Positions 53,491-64,000 of a stretch of DNA of 64,000 nt are shown here, one piece after another (within the stretch, counting starts at the first letter, position 1; each line of letters opens with the position of its first letter). The notes under the pieces are model-generated. The model saw only the letters and a program-made list of their open reading frames with translations. It was not told the DNA's origin and made no database searches. The DNA is from Prorocentrum cordatum (taxonomy: Eukaryota > Sar > Dinophyceae > Prorocentrales > Prorocentraceae), in assembly GCA_963575745.1 (NCBI GenBank), contig CAUYUJ010000181.1, positions 539,635-603,634 on the forward strand, in the 5' to 3' direction. Position numbers and translations under genes: made by a program.

Positions 53491-56080
53491 AGCAATGCAA
53501 TTGCTGGCTGCCGGTTTTCACTTTTGTTCCACCACTTCAATCCAATATCCAAGATTTGTGCGGAACCCAACAGGTGCATTGAAGCACTTGAGGCCGCTAC
53601 TCTCAGAATCACAATTCAGATCAGAATTCAACTTGCCATGCAAATCAGCAAACATGTCCGCTATATCTTGCCGTCCGTGCTGAACCTTTCCACTTCATGT
53701 TTGCCATATGTGTAACGAGATTAACCGCATTTTGGGATTCAAGGCCAGATGTCTTTTGAACATTCCGGTACTGGGATCATAGATGGCCGAACTGCATTAT
53801 CCTGTTCTCTCTGGTCGTGCTTCGGATTGTGTTCGAGATCTCGTTGTTGAGAACTTTGCTTGACTGAAGGGTCGTTTGTGTTGCACTCGTGCATCTTCTA
53901 CAATATCGCATCCAATCCGTCATCCCCCGTCTGCTTAAGAGTAGATCGCAATTTTGTCGAACCAACATCGATTCAAATATGTTCCGCCCCGCGTGTTCAC
54001 AACTGGGGGGCATTCCGTTTCGAAGACATCAGGTAGTTGCCGAGTTCCCTGGGCGATGGTGCGTTGGAGTGCCTCCATATCTTGCGGAGGCGATCGTGCC
54101 AGATGTGTCTGGCCGTCGCGCTTGCTTTTGGTATTCCTCTTCGTCTTGGCACCCTCCCTCAGGCCAGCACTGCGAAGCCTGAGCGCTGCGTGGTCGGATC
54201 CAAGGTCTGCGGTCTCTCGTCGTTCCGCAATCCTTGATGGTTCTCTAGAAATAGCGGCTTACCAAACAAACCTTGCATGTGGATTGAGATATTGTCTGGC
54301 CCACGGTATGCACATATATCCAACCGCTTGGCTCGAAACGTGTAGTTGGTATCTTCATGATTCGCGCCTCCGCCCATTGTCTAAGCCAGTGCCCCCGTGC
54401 GCCCGCCTGCCCATAGCCAATCGAGCCCGCGTTCTTCGATCCGTCCTTGCCTCCCTCTCCAGCCTGAGCATTGCAGCCCGCTCCAGCAAAGAACAGATGA
54501 TGCTGTTCGGCATCTGTATGGACTCCACGGGAACAGTCTCATAAACCGACGGTAAATGGGCATCCGCATAACCACTGTGGGTGAAATATGCCGCAACTGA
54601 TCGCTGCCGAAATCATCGACTACAAACGTCTGAAGATCCAATCCTTTCGACAACAAATCGAAATGTCAGACATGTTTTCTCCATCTTTTGTACGCGAACC
54701 TTGCTAATCTATGTAATGGCTTGGTACTCACAACTCCCATAAATACGCTTCCACCCTCTGTGATCCAAAACACCTCCACAATCGTTTGCCATTTCATTCA
54801 GCATCTCTGTGATCCTGTCGTTATCCGTCGTCCCCCGTCACGTTCTTCCGGGACAAATACATCGGAATCTGCATTTGTGGTCATCCGATCCGTCGTGTGC
54901 CCCTCGATGACATCGGCCGGCGGGTCCTCAAGTGCTCTCTGATGACGCGCGCTACTGCTCTGAAGTATCACGTTGTGTACCGTCCAGCTGATGTTGCTGA
55001 AAACGGAGGGAGTCGGAGCAAGAAATAGAAGTCGAAAACAAAGGTTGTCGGACCTCATGGGCTGGGATTGATCCTGTGGGCCATTCCTGGAGGATGAGGC
55101 AAGTGAAACTGGAAGGGATGGCTCAAAAACTTGAGAAACACGAGCCTTGGGTAAGGCACATCTTTCTTTCTCCCACAGCCAGGAGGACGCCGACCACTCA
55201 GCAGACCAATGGGAACCTCGCCGTGCCCGTGAGGAGGACCCCGAGGTCCGGCCAGAACAACCCCGAGGTCCGGCCAGAACAACCCTCACCGTGCCAGTGA
55301 GGAGGACTCCAGAGGTCCTCTCCAATCCTCCCCGTTGTTCCGCGTCCTTTTCGGCTTCCCTCTCCCCTCTCCCTGTTTGGCGGGTCATTGCGCCCTTGAG
55401 CCTTCGGCCCGCATGCCACACCAGAGGACTCATTTACCAGGTTCTCTTAGCAGCCGCAGTGTGGATCACTTCAGGCACACAACATTTTCCGTCCATTCGC
55501 TGCGCGGGAAAAAAACGTTTCACACAGTATCGAGCGTGGCCTTGGGCAAGGCACAACTTGGAAAAGTACCTTCTAGATGTTGATACTTCCCCGTCCGCCC
55601 CCTCCAATATTTAGGGTTGGTGCGCGGACTGCTGCGGACCTGAAGTACTGTACGGCTCCTTGTACTGGTACTGGTAGCTTGTCGTATCGCTGTTGCACAG
55701 CTGGTGAAACATGTTTTCGCTGACATTGTCGTCAATGAGTGCGTGTTCGGGTCATGCTTCCACTTCTGCATGCCTTGTTCATAAATAAATGCTTCAGCTG
55801 TCCGGATGTCTTGTCGATCACTGGAGTCCAACTGTGGGGAACTGGATGCAACTGAACGCAACTGGAAGGACACTGAGTGCAATTGCGAGGAAACTGACTC
55901 GCTGTAACTCAGGGGATCTGCGTGTAACGGAAATGAGCCGAATGTAACCAAGAGTGGGAGCCAACGACTACCGAGGCTGACCGCCGCAACAGTACGATCG
56001 CGGGCAGGTGGGTCGCTCCTGGGGCGATCTTTGGAGCGAGAAACATGGTAGCAGCGTTCCAAGACCCCCACGAGTCATGA
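53491..56080. other. Unique AT-richer stretch, possible LINE remnants
   Basis: Follows the reverse-transcriptase relic on its upstream side. Minus-strand fragments such as HEDTNYTFRAKRLDICAYRG (about 54,360-54,300) could derive from an endonuclease domain, but catalytic residues cannot be assigned. The direct repeat GAGGTCCGGCCAGAACAACC occurs at 55,242-55,261 and 55,266-55,285. No intact gene. Confidence 0.35.
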
Positions 56081-56084
56081 CAAA

Positions 56085-56225
56085 ACGCGACGGGAGGTTT
56101 TCGCTATGTTTGGCCTCTGGAGGGCCCTCGCTGGGCCCCAGGACCGTCAGAAAACAACTCGTGGTGATACACTGGTCCTGGGGAATGGGTCCACTTCAAG
56201 AAAAATCATGACGTCGCGAGTCTGG
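56085..56225 (-). repeat. Family J dispersed repeat, copy 3 (inverted)
   Basis: Contains GGCCTCTGGAGGGCCCTCGC, GGACCGTCAGAAAACAACTC and GGGAATGGGTCCA, matching the complement of copies 1-2. The ends pair around GTCATGA / TCATGAC. Confidence 0.7.
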
Positions 56226-56940
56226 GATCATGAGGAGGGAGACTTCGGATGCGAGGGTGTTTCGCAGCGTCACTGGTGCATCCCTCTTCTCCCTGTCCTT
56301 CCCAGTCCCCTCTTCGTCGTCCTCCTCCTCTTCCTCGGCTTCCTCTCATGGAAGACCAAAGGCTGCCGATACGTAATCGGGCCAATCGATTCGATCCCCA
56401 TCCTCGGAGGAAGGTTGTCGCTTGCATGTTATCGGGGATATCCAGTGGTCTGGCCCAATGCGATGTTACCGCACGAGTGAAGCTGCTCAAGTGTCAAGGC
56501 GAAGACCTACCCAATGTTGCAATGAAATCGAAGGATCACGCGCGCAAACATCGGGGCGCATCATCCAATAGATCGAAGCGTGGACAACCTGGCCTCCTGC
56601 GGCGATCTGCGATCCAACGGCTTCGGCACCACGACGGCGGGCGCACCCTCCGACCACCTCTCTGGCGGCGTCACACTAAAGGGGCCAATCTGGGCGGAGA
56701 GCGAGGGGCACGATGGGGGACGGCGGGACGGCGGGAAACGACGAGGCGAGGGCGTAGGGAGGACACCTCCCGAGTGGGGGATCGAGTCGGGGAAGGAAAG
56801 GGGCGACCCTGACCGCGGAGGCCCTCCCTCCTCGACTCGCTGCCTCATCCTCCATCCTCCTCTGCGGGAGCAGTACGTGACACATGCCCGAACATGAAAC
56901 TGTCGGAGGCCCGCGCGGACTTCGTGGATCTGCGCTGAAT
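56226..56940. other. Unique stretch, no supported gene
   Basis: Mixed composition. Open frames of up to 187 codons on plus and 95 on minus without a recognisable domain. Confidence 0.35.
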
Positions 56941-56954
56941 TTGTTGCTCGATCC

Positions 56955-57254
56955 TCCTCCTCCTCCTCCTCCTCCTCCTCCTAATCCTCCTTCTCCTCTT
57001 CCTCCTCCCCCTCCTCCTCCTCCTCCTCTTCCTCCCCCTCCCCCTCCTCCTCCTCCTCCTCCTCCTCCTCTCCTCCTCCTCCTCCTCCTCCTCCTCCCCC
57101 CCTCCTCCTCCTCCTCCTCCTCCCTCCTAAACCTCCTCCCCTGCACCTCCTCCTCACTCCTCCTCTCCTCCTCCTCCCCGCCTCCTCTCATCTCCCCCTC
57201 CTCTTGCTCCTCCTCCTCCTCCTCCTCCTCCTCCTCCTCCTCCTCCCCTTTTCC
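56955..57254 (+). repeat. TCC-rich tract
   Basis: About 300 bp of TCC/CCT repeats, bordering K copy 3 on its left. Confidence 0.95.
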
Positions 57255-58040
57255 TTCTCCTTATAAATAACTCCTCCCTGCCGCACCCCGAGGCCAGTTT
57301 TTAGGGCGGGCCAGACGTTTCGCCAGAGACTTCCTCACCACTTATGACTCTGAAGCTTAAACAGTGACAGCAGCTTCACAGATGGAGGGCGGGTGGTTTT
57401 CAAAATGTGGCTTTCGCCTTAGCGCCGCGCACATTCCTTCAAACATTCGCAAGAGTTTCACGGATTGAGGGCGGGTGGTTTCCAAAATGTGGCTCTCGCC
57501 TTAGCGCCGCGCACATTCTTTGTAAACATTTGCAAGAGCTTCACGGAATGAGGACGGGTGGTTTCCGAAATGTGGCTCTCGCCTTCGCGCCGCGCACATT
57601 ACTTGTAAACATTTGCAAGCGCTTCACAGATTGAGGGCGGTTCCTTTTCAAAATGTGGCTCTCGCCTGAGCGCCGCGCACATTCGCTTTCGAACTTTGCA
57701 AGCGTTTCGCGGATTCCCATGATCAGCGAACCAGGCATGGTGTTTTGGAAGGATTCCAGATTATGCGGGTGCAGCAGTCAATGTTGATTCGCGGAGTTGG
57801 AGTCCCAAAAATGGCGCTCAGGCACGATTCCGGATCGTCAAGACGCAGCAGTCAGGTTGACACGTGGCGTTGACATCCCGAGAACAATGTTTCGGCATTC
57901 TTCAAGATCTTCAAACGTCTGTCCTCCAACGGGGCAGTTCCGTCAATGGAAATGAACCGTTGTGGGGGCCTTTGAAGAGGGAGCTTGGAGGGAGGATTAG
58001 TTCCAACATCGTTGATGACTCTTGGGTTTATACTGGTCCT
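57255..58040 (+). mobile_element. Family K element, copy 3 (fullest copy)
   Basis: Starts CCTTATAAATAACTCC, then GGGCGGGCC…GCGTTTCGCC and GAGACTTCCTC. About five units of ~80 bp follow (GGGCGGGTGGTTTCCAAAAT, GTGGCTCTCGCCTTAGCGCC, GCGCACATTC, CATTTGCAAGAGCTTCACGG), then the core with GATTCGCGGAGTTGGAGTCC and CATCCCGAGAACAATGTTTC. It is bounded by TCC tracts on both sides. It is the same element as 49,470-50,110 in inverse orientation, and its core matches 3,968-4,235. Confidence 0.82.
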
Positions 58041-58110
58041 CTTCCTCCTCTTCCTCCTCCTCCTCCTCCTCCCTTTCCTCCTCCTCCTCCTCCTCCTCCT
58101 CCCCCTCGCG
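58041..58110 (+). repeat. TCC tract
   Basis: About 70 bp of TCC/TTCC repeats, bounding K copy 3 on its right. Confidence 0.95.
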
Positions 58111-58340
58111 CCTCGGATCCGCTGGGGCACCAGGGGGCCGCGGCCGCCGGGTCGAGCTTGGCGAGCAGCAGCCGCAGGCAGCGCATCCATTCGGTCGACC
58201 CGTACGGCCAGGCCGCCGCGAGCAGAGCAAAAGAAAAACAGCCTGGCACCCACCGGCCAAGTGTGGCGCGCTGCGGGGCGCCGCCGCAGCCGCCGCCGCC
58301 GCCGCCGCAGCCGCCGCCACCGCCGCCGCCGCCGCCTCAT
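58111..58340 (-). other. GC island between TCC tracts, possible exon
   Basis: Minus-strand frame …GARLFFFCSARGGLAVRVDR…ALPAAAARQARPGGRGPLVP… has a protein-like composition. A (GCC)n run at 58,268-58,335 codes for poly-Ala in one minus-strand frame. Boundaries are unproven. Confidence 0.3.
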
Positions 58341-58540
58341 CCACCTCCGCCTCCTCCTCCTCATTCCTCCTCCTCCTCCTCCTCCGACCTCCTACCGCCT
58401 TCCTCCTGCATGCCTCCTTCCTCCTCCTCCTCCCCCTCTTTTCCTCACCTCCTCCTCCCTCCTCCTCCTCCTCCTCCTCCTCCTACTTCACCTCCTCCTC
58501 CTCCAACTCCTCCTCCTCCCTTTCCTCGTCCTCCTCCCCC
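58341..58540 (+). repeat. TCC-rich tract
   Basis: CTCCTC repeats with TTCC and CCTACTTC interruptions. Confidence 0.95.
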
Positions 58541-58892
58541 TCATCATGATCAGAACCATCCTCCTCCTCATCATCATCGTCATCATCATCATCATCATCA
58601 TCAGCATCATCATCATCCTCATCCTCATCCTCATCACCATAATCATCATCATCAGCAGCAGCATCATCATCATCATCATCAGCAGCATCACCATTATCAT
58701 CATAGTCATCAGCATCATCCTCATCATCACCATCATCATCATTGTCAGCATCATCATGGATTTCGTCACCATTATCATTATTAACAGCATCATCATTATA
58801 ATCAGCATCATCAGCATCAACATCAGCATCACCATCGTCATCTTCATCATCAGCAGCATCATCATCGCATCTACCATCATCATCAGCAGCAA

Positions 58893-58926
<34 letters not shown>

Positions 58927-59475
58927 GTCATCATCGTCGTTACCATCATCGTCAACAGCAGCATCATCAGTATCATCATCATCTGTTTCCTCATCATCAC
59001 ATCCAGAATCATCATCAGTATCGTCACCATCAGCCTCACCATCATCATCAGCATCATCATTATCAGCATCATCATCATAATCAGCATCATCGTCATCATT
59101 CTCCTGATTTATCATCACCATCATCAGCAACAGCAAAAGCAGCATCATCAAAATCATAATCGTCCTCCTCGTCATCATCATCATAGTCAGCATCACCATC
59201 ACCGTCATCATCATCACCATCAGCATCATCAGCATGATCTTCATGACCACAATCACCATCATCGTCACCATGGTCATCGTCATCATCATCGTCAACAGCA
59301 GCATCATCATTATCAGCATCAGCATCATCATCATCATCACCATCACCATTGCCAGCATACTCATCATAATCGTCATGATCGTCATCATCACCGCCACCAC
59401 AGCCACCATCACCATCACCATCAACATCACCATTGTGATCATCATCATCAGCAGCATCATCATCATTCTCATCCC
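58541..59475 (+). repeat. CAT/ATC tract, about 930 bp
   Basis: (ATC)n with AGC, ACC and GTC variants. Plus-strand frames give poly-Ile/His and minus-strand frames poly-Asp/Met, all repeat by-products. Confidence 0.97.
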
Positions 59476-59535
59476 TCCTCCTCCTCCTCCTCCTCCTCCT
59501 CCCTCCCTCCCTCCCTCCCTCCCTCCCTCCCTCTC
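59476..59535 (+). repeat. TCC then CCCT tract
   Basis: Directly follows the CAT tract: (CTC)n changes to (CCCT)n. Confidence 0.95.
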
Positions 59536-59784
59536 TACAATGACTCAATATGAATACACTCTCCTCCTTCCCCTGATGGCGTGCGGAAGATGGCGGGCAC
59601 CCCTCCGCGAAATTAGGGTTTTCCTGGAGTTGGGTTTTTCGCTTGGGTTTGTTTTCTAAATGCTGCTCTCGCTGAGGCGTCGGCTTCATTTTCGGGCTTC
59701 CGCTCGTTCCGAATCGTGCTACCGCTGCAGCGTGGGCCTCATTTTCGGATCGGTGTTTTGCCTCCGTCGTTCAGGAACGCAAGC

Positions 59785-59903
59785 GCACCACCACCGCGCA
59801 CCGCCACCACCACCCCACTACCCCACCCACCACCACCATGCTACACCGCGTCACACCACATCACACGCGCGCGCACACAGACACACACGCACCACGCACG
59901 CAC

Positions 59904-59955
<52 letters not shown>

Positions 59956-60290
59956 ACACACACACACGCACAAACACACACACACACGCACAACACACAC
60001 ACACGCACACACACACACACATACACACGCACACACACACACACACTCACACACACACCACCACCACACCACCACACCACCACCACCACCACCACCACCA
60101 CCCCACCGCCATCACGCACACCAAAACCACCAAGACGCCACACCGCGTCACACCACAGCACACGCGCACACACGCACACACACACACACACCACCCACCA
60201 CCACCACCACCACCACCACCACCACCACCACCACCACCACAACCACAACCACGCACACACGCACGCACGCACGCGCACCACCACCCACTA
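59785..60290 (+). repeat. CA/CAC microsatellite
   Basis: Two ACACAC blocks (about 59,868-60,058 and 60,165-60,200) and CCACCA runs, with GCACGCAC interruptions. CACCGCGTCACACCACA occurs at 59,846 and again near 60,141, suggesting an internal duplication of about 295 bp. Confidence 0.95.
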
Positions 60291-60419
60291 ACTACGCACG
60301 CGCGCGCGGAGCCACAATCCGCTACGACACGCGTCCGCGGATAGAGAAAATCAGCGCCATGGTGAGGGATGGGAGGGAGGGGTAGGACGTCAGGTATGAC
60401 GCGAGCGCATATAGCTTGC

Positions 60420-60620
60420 CCTTCCCCCTCCCTCCTCCCCTCCCTCCTCTTCCTCCTTCGTCCTATCCTCCTCCTCCTCCTCCCCCTCCTCCCCCTTCTC
60501 CTCCTCCTCCTCCCTCCTCCCCCTTCCTCCTCCTCCTCTCCTCCTCCTCCTCCTCCTCCTCCTCCTCCTCCTCCACCCTTTCCTAACTCCAACCTCCTTC
60601 ATTCTCCTCCTCAACTCTCC
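60420..60620 (+). repeat. TCC-rich tract
   Basis: CCT/CTC repeats, purest at 60,541-60,575. Confidence 0.95.
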
Positions 60621-60714
60621 TTCCTGTTCTTTCCTCTACCCGTCCGCATCCCTGTCGCGCTGGCCCGTAGGCCGAAGGGCGGAGTGCGCACGTGACGGAT
60701 GTTTCCGCGGCCAG

Positions 60715-60910
60715 AGGGCCAGCCCCGCTGGCCTACAGGCCCTCCCTGCCTGTAGGTACGCACTCCCTCCTCGCCTATGGGCGCATCCAAAGGCACTACC
60801 CGTCTACAGACACTCGTTCCCTCCGTGCCTATAGGCATTCCCTCTCTCCTCGCATACAGGCGCGCCTGAAGGCACTCCCGGTCTGCAGGCACTTCCTCCC
60901 TCCAGCCTCG
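60715..60910 (+). repeat. Degenerate GCCTGCAGGCACTCCCTCC repeat, block 1
   Basis: About seven units of 20-30 bp: CCTGTAGG, CCTATGGGCGC, TCTACAGACAC, CCTATAGGCATTCCC, CATACAGGCGCGCC and GTCTGCAGGCACTTCC. The CCTRYAGG cores are palindromic. A second block lies at 62,385-62,960. Confidence 0.8.
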
Positions 60911-60999
60911 TTGCAACCAAGCCCTGCTGAGGAGAAGCTGTGCCCACCCCGACTTTTTTTGTTTTTTCGTCTCGCCCTGCCGCGAGGCCCAACCCGGCC

Positions 61000-61154
61000 T
61001 TACGTCGGGCCTGTCCCCCTACGGGGGGATTTTGGGCGAAAAATAATAAGAATAAATGCCCCCAAATAGTCAAAGCATGCTCAAAAAATCGTCCCCTGAC
61101 GATTTGTTCACTATTTCTGAATTTCCCTCCTGTAGAGGGACAGGCCCGACTCAG
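61000..61154 (+). mobile_element. Family A introner-like element, copy 4
   Basis: A 155-bp element with ends TTACGTCGGGCCTGTCCCCC and, read inward, CTGAGTCGGGCCTGTCCCTC. It is flanked by an 8-bp duplication with one mismatch, ACCCGGCC (60,992-60,999) and ACCTGGCC (61,155-61,162). The inside shares TTTTGGGCGAAAAATAATAA-type sequence with copy 3. It may be an intron, but the surrounding gene could not be read. Confidence 0.88.
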
Positions 61155-61344
61155 ACCTGGCCGCCTGGGCCCGGGCCGCCGTGGGTCTCCGGAGCCCTGC
61201 GGCTGGACCCGTCCCGCCGCCCCCGCCTCGGCCGCAGGCCGGCCCTCTGAGGCCTGGGCAGGGCGCGGAGGAGGGCAGCTGGGCCAGGCAGAGTGGGCGG
61301 CGGGGGGCGGTGCTCCGGCGAACGGCCCAGACCTCCAACGCACT

Positions 61345-61505
61345 GAAAAAGAACCGAGACGGAGGTCTTCCTCGATGCTCCGCCCTTTTTCGGCCCTCGC
61401 CGGGCTCCGGGACCGTCAGAAAAACGACTCAGGATGAAAAAGCGGCCCTGGGGAAGGGGTCGAGACTCCCCGGCACCCCGCCTTGCCAAAGCCACGACCT
61501 CGGAT
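61345..61505 (-). repeat. Family J dispersed repeat, copy 4 (inverted)
   Basis: Carries CGGCCCTCGCCGGGCTCCGG, GACCGTCAGAAAAACGACTC, AGGATGAAAAAGCGGCCCTG and GGGAAGGGGTCGAGACTCCC, matching copy 3 in order. Confidence 0.7.
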
Positions 61506-62325
61506 CTCTGGGGACGGTGCCCGCAGCGACGAGGCAGCCGCGCAGCCGCCCCTCAGCCCTGGGGGCGTGCCCGAGGCTCGCCCGCGTGGCTTGGCGGGAG
61601 CACCGGCGCGGGCTGGCGCCGCGACGCGGGCCCTCGGGGGGCGGCGGCTACTGCAGGGCCGCAGGGCCGCAGGGGCAGGCCGCTCGCCGGCCCACCGCCG
61701 GGGCCGCCGCCGCGGGCCTGGATTGGCGCAGCCGCGCTGCCCTCGCCGCGGAAGGGCCAGGTGGAAGCGGCCCCGTCGGGGGCCGATGACGCCGGCCGGC
61801 AGCAGGGCAGCACGCCCCCGGGCAGCCGCCCGCCTGCCACCAAGGGGCACTGGCGCTCCACCAGCGTGGCTTGGAGCACCTCCTCGGCGAAGGAGGCCTG
61901 CGGCCCTCGACGGCCTCTGGCCCGCCGCGGAGGTCCGCCTGCTCAGCTGCGACCTGCCCCCCGCCCTCGGGTGGGCAGCCAGGGGGCGCAGCCTGTGGCG
62001 GTTCCACCGCGCACGATGCTTCGCGCGCGCGTGCCGCCCCAGATCCCAGTCGGGGCTGGGGCCTGCCCACGGAGCGACTGCCCGAGGCGTGCCGGTTGTG
62101 CGCCTCGGCTGGGAGGGCCGCCTCCAGCAACTGGCTGAGTGCTGTGCCGCCCCGGAGGCTCACCGGGAAGCGGGGCAGGCCGCGCGGGGCCCGCCAAAGG
62201 GGCGAGCTCCCGCGGTGGGCGCAGCGGGGCACGCCGGGTGTGGACGAGCTTGCTGCCAGGGTGCGGCGGAGTGGCGCGGCTGCGTCGACCTTCGTGTACG
62301 CATGCCAGTGCCGCGCGTTAATTAA
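61506..62325. other. GC-rich, open in several frames; coding possible but unresolved
   Basis: Non-repetitive sequence of very high GC content. Plus-strand …ALDGLWPAAEVRLLSCDLPP… (about 61,900-61,970) and minus-strand …ASFAEEVLQATLVERQCPLV… (about 61,897-61,840) both look protein-like, so strand and exons cannot be settled by eye. The nearby A and J elements would suit an intron-containing gene. No family was recognised. Confidence 0.3.
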
Positions 62326-62384
62326 GAATGGGGGGACGGCGGGCTGGCGCGCGCGCTCCCTCCCTCCCTCCCCTTTCCCTGCCT

Positions 62385-62960
62385 ACAGAGATGCCTGCAG
62401 GCCCTCTCTGACCACAGGCACTGCCCCCCCCTTCCCCCCTTTGCCTACCGGCGCGCCTGCAGGTGAGCGTTTTCTGATTCGGCGTTTCGACATTGGGCTG
62501 AACGGGGAGGGGGAAGGGGGGGGTGCCGGCTCCAGACCTCTGCTTAGTGCGGCTGTATGGAACGGTGCGTCCTGCGGGGGAGACCCCACCTGCTCGAAAC
62601 AGGCGCCACAAACAGCCAAGATCTACTCCACAGGGCGGGGAAGGGGGGGGGTGCGAGGGCCCGCGCCGATCGGCAAAGCAGTGAACAAGAAAAAGATCAC
62701 CAGGCCCTCTCTGTCTGCCAGCACTCTCCCGTTCCACTGCCTACGAGCACGCCTACAGGCCCTTCTAGCCTGTATGCAATCCCTCCTTCTCCCCCCTTCT
62801 CCCTTCCCTGCCTGCGCGCGTCCGCAAGCCATCCCCACCTCTAGGCGCCCCCTCTCCTACCTGCAGGCACGCGCCTACAGGCCCTCCCGGCCTGCAGACG
62901 TCCGCCTTACCCCACGGGGGGATGCCTGCAGGCGCCACCCGCGGGACCTCTCTGGCTGCG
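62385..62960 (+). repeat. Degenerate GCCTGCAGGC repeat, block 2
   Basis: Scattered CCTGCAGGCCCTC, CCTACAGGCCC and CTGCAGGCGCC units with CCTCCCTCC spacers, related to 60,715-60,910. Interrupted at about 62,480-62,690 by unique GC-rich sequence. Confidence 0.65.
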
Positions 62961-63054
62961 AGGGCCCGCAGGGCCTCATAGGTCGGAGGCGCCCGCCGAC
63001 GGGAGGAGCGCCGCGTATGCGCGGGAAGCAACCCAATGGGTCACAGTCCAATGG

Positions 63055-63640
63055 GTCCTCCCTCCTCCATCCTCCCTGCCCCTCCGCCTCCTCCTCCGCC
63101 TCCGCCTCCTCATCCCTCCTTCTCCCTCCTTCCTCCTCCCTCCTCCTCCTCCCTCCTCCCTCCCCCTGCTCCTCCTCCATGCTCTCTCCTCCCTCTCCTC
63201 CTCCCTCCTCCCTGCCCCTCCGCCGCCTCCTCCTCCTCCGCCTCCTCTTCCCTCCTTCTCCCTTCCCTCCCTTCCCTCCTCTCCATGCTTCCTCCCTCCT
63301 CCCTCCTCCTGCCCCTCCGCCTCCTCCTCCTTCCTCCTCCCTCCTTCCTCCTCCTTCCTCTCCCCTCCTCCTCCCTCCTCCCTCCTCCCTCCTCCCTAGC
63401 CCCTCCGCCTCCTCCTCCTCCTCCGCCTCCTCCCTCCTTCTCCCTCCTTCCTCCTCCCTCTTCCTCCTCCTCCCTCCTCCCTCCTCCTCCTCCCCCTCCT
63501 GCCCCTCAGCCTCCTCCTCCTCCTCCGCCTCCTCCTCCTCCTTCTCCCTCCTTCCTCTCCCTCTTCCCTCCCTCCTCCCTCCTCCCTCCTCCCTCCTCCC
63601 TCCTCCCTCCTCCCTCCTCCCCTCGCCCTCGCCCTCGCCC
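63055..63640 (+). repeat. TCC/CCTCCG-rich tract
   Basis: About 585 bp of (CTC)n with CCTCCC and CCGCCTCC variants in a higher-order pattern of roughly 110-140 bp (TGCCCCTCCGCCTCCTCCTC recurs). Confidence 0.95.
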
Positions 63641-64000
63641 TTGCTGGTCTGCCTGCCCACGCCGCGGCGCAGCGGGCGACGCGTCTCCGACTCCCTGTCG
63701 ACCTCCTCTGCTGCCGCTGCCGCTCTCGGCGCAAGGCTGGGCACGGGCTCTTCGCAGCACCACCCTGGAGGATTGTAAGGCAGCTACTAATGGACAGCCT
63801 CAGAATCCAGGAAACAGTTTAATTGCATGAAACATGTAGAAAAATAGGTGATGTGAAATAGGTCAAATTTAGGCCGCTGCAGTATGTTCTTACAGAAATA
63901 ACAAAAATATACAAGGCCCCGAATGTAACGGCAGAAGCAACCACAGATTTCCCGAGGTCCGCGCGGACCCCACCCGCCCTCCTCTGGGCACCACAGACGT
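63641..64000. other. Unique window end
   Basis: GC-rich to 63,770, then AT-rich (GAAATAGGTCAAATTTAGGC). Nothing recognisable is seen in the last 220 bp. Confidence 0.4.

Noticed and set aside
58483-59553. Poly-Ile/His and poly-Asp/Met frames over CAT tracts (also 7.9-8.4 kb)
   Set aside because: Pure repeat translations.
1-64000. Spliced-leader RNA gene
   Set aside because: The 22-nt dinoflagellate leader was not seen on either strand by eye; an exact-match search would settle it.

Overview
The window looks like nuclear DNA of a dinoflagellate or a close relative with a large, GC-rich, repeat-swollen genome. Four things support this. One well-supported gene is a mosaic surface protein with Cys modules, Ser/Thr linkers and a single membrane span. 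Its introns are short terminal-inverted-repeat elements of the introner kind, flanked by target-site duplications. One intron fits a GA-AG boundary, a type reported from dinoflagellates. There is also an eroded LINE reverse transcriptase, and enormous GGA/TCC, CAT/ATG and CA/TG tracts. I saw no rRNA, tRNA, spliced-leader gene, CRISPR array or bacterial operon. The species cannot be named from the sequence alone.

Layout. 0-9 kb: GGA/TCC tracts with GC-rich islands between them, plus dispersed repeats (families E, J, Q, K, L, H, C). 9.0-13.1 kb: the one confident gene, on the minus strand, four exons (867 codons); its three introns are elements of families C, A and B, and a further A copy lies just past the stop codon. 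The A intron itself carries nested insertions (F inside E inside A, plus G). 13.3-15.7 kb: possible coding fragments around a second B element, a CT tract and a small inverted repeat. 15.8-23 kb: a GGA tract, a GTGGTGCAA-type repeat, a 163-bp inverted-repeat element, an ~90-bp satellite and unique DNA. 23.2-36.0 kb: a ~5-kb segment present twice in tandem order, each copy holding a satellite of ~160-bp hairpin-forming monomers separated by alternating CG, then a ~93-bp minisatellite. 36-40.4 kb: the ~90-bp satellite again, a CA tract and AT-richer unique DNA. 40.4-43.2 kb: possible minus-strand exons with A, B and H elements. 43.2-51.6 kb: GGA tracts, inverted copies of earlier repeats, a possible membrane-protein exon and a nearly intact E element. 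51.9-53.5 kb: a frameshifted LINE pseudogene (minus strand). 53.5-64 kb: more TCC, CAT and CA tracts, a K element inverted relative to the one at 49.5 kb, another A element and an unresolved GC-rich stretch.

The main theme is the link between small inverted-repeat elements and gene structure. Within one gene, three unrelated element families sit exactly where introns are needed; removing each with one copy of its target-site duplication restores a single reading frame to the stop codon. All possible coding blocks with an arguable direction, except one at 45.7-46.4 kb, read on the minus strand, in keeping with one-way gene arrays of dinoflagellates. Most open frames in the window are by-products of trinucleotide or satellite repeats and are not annotated as genes.
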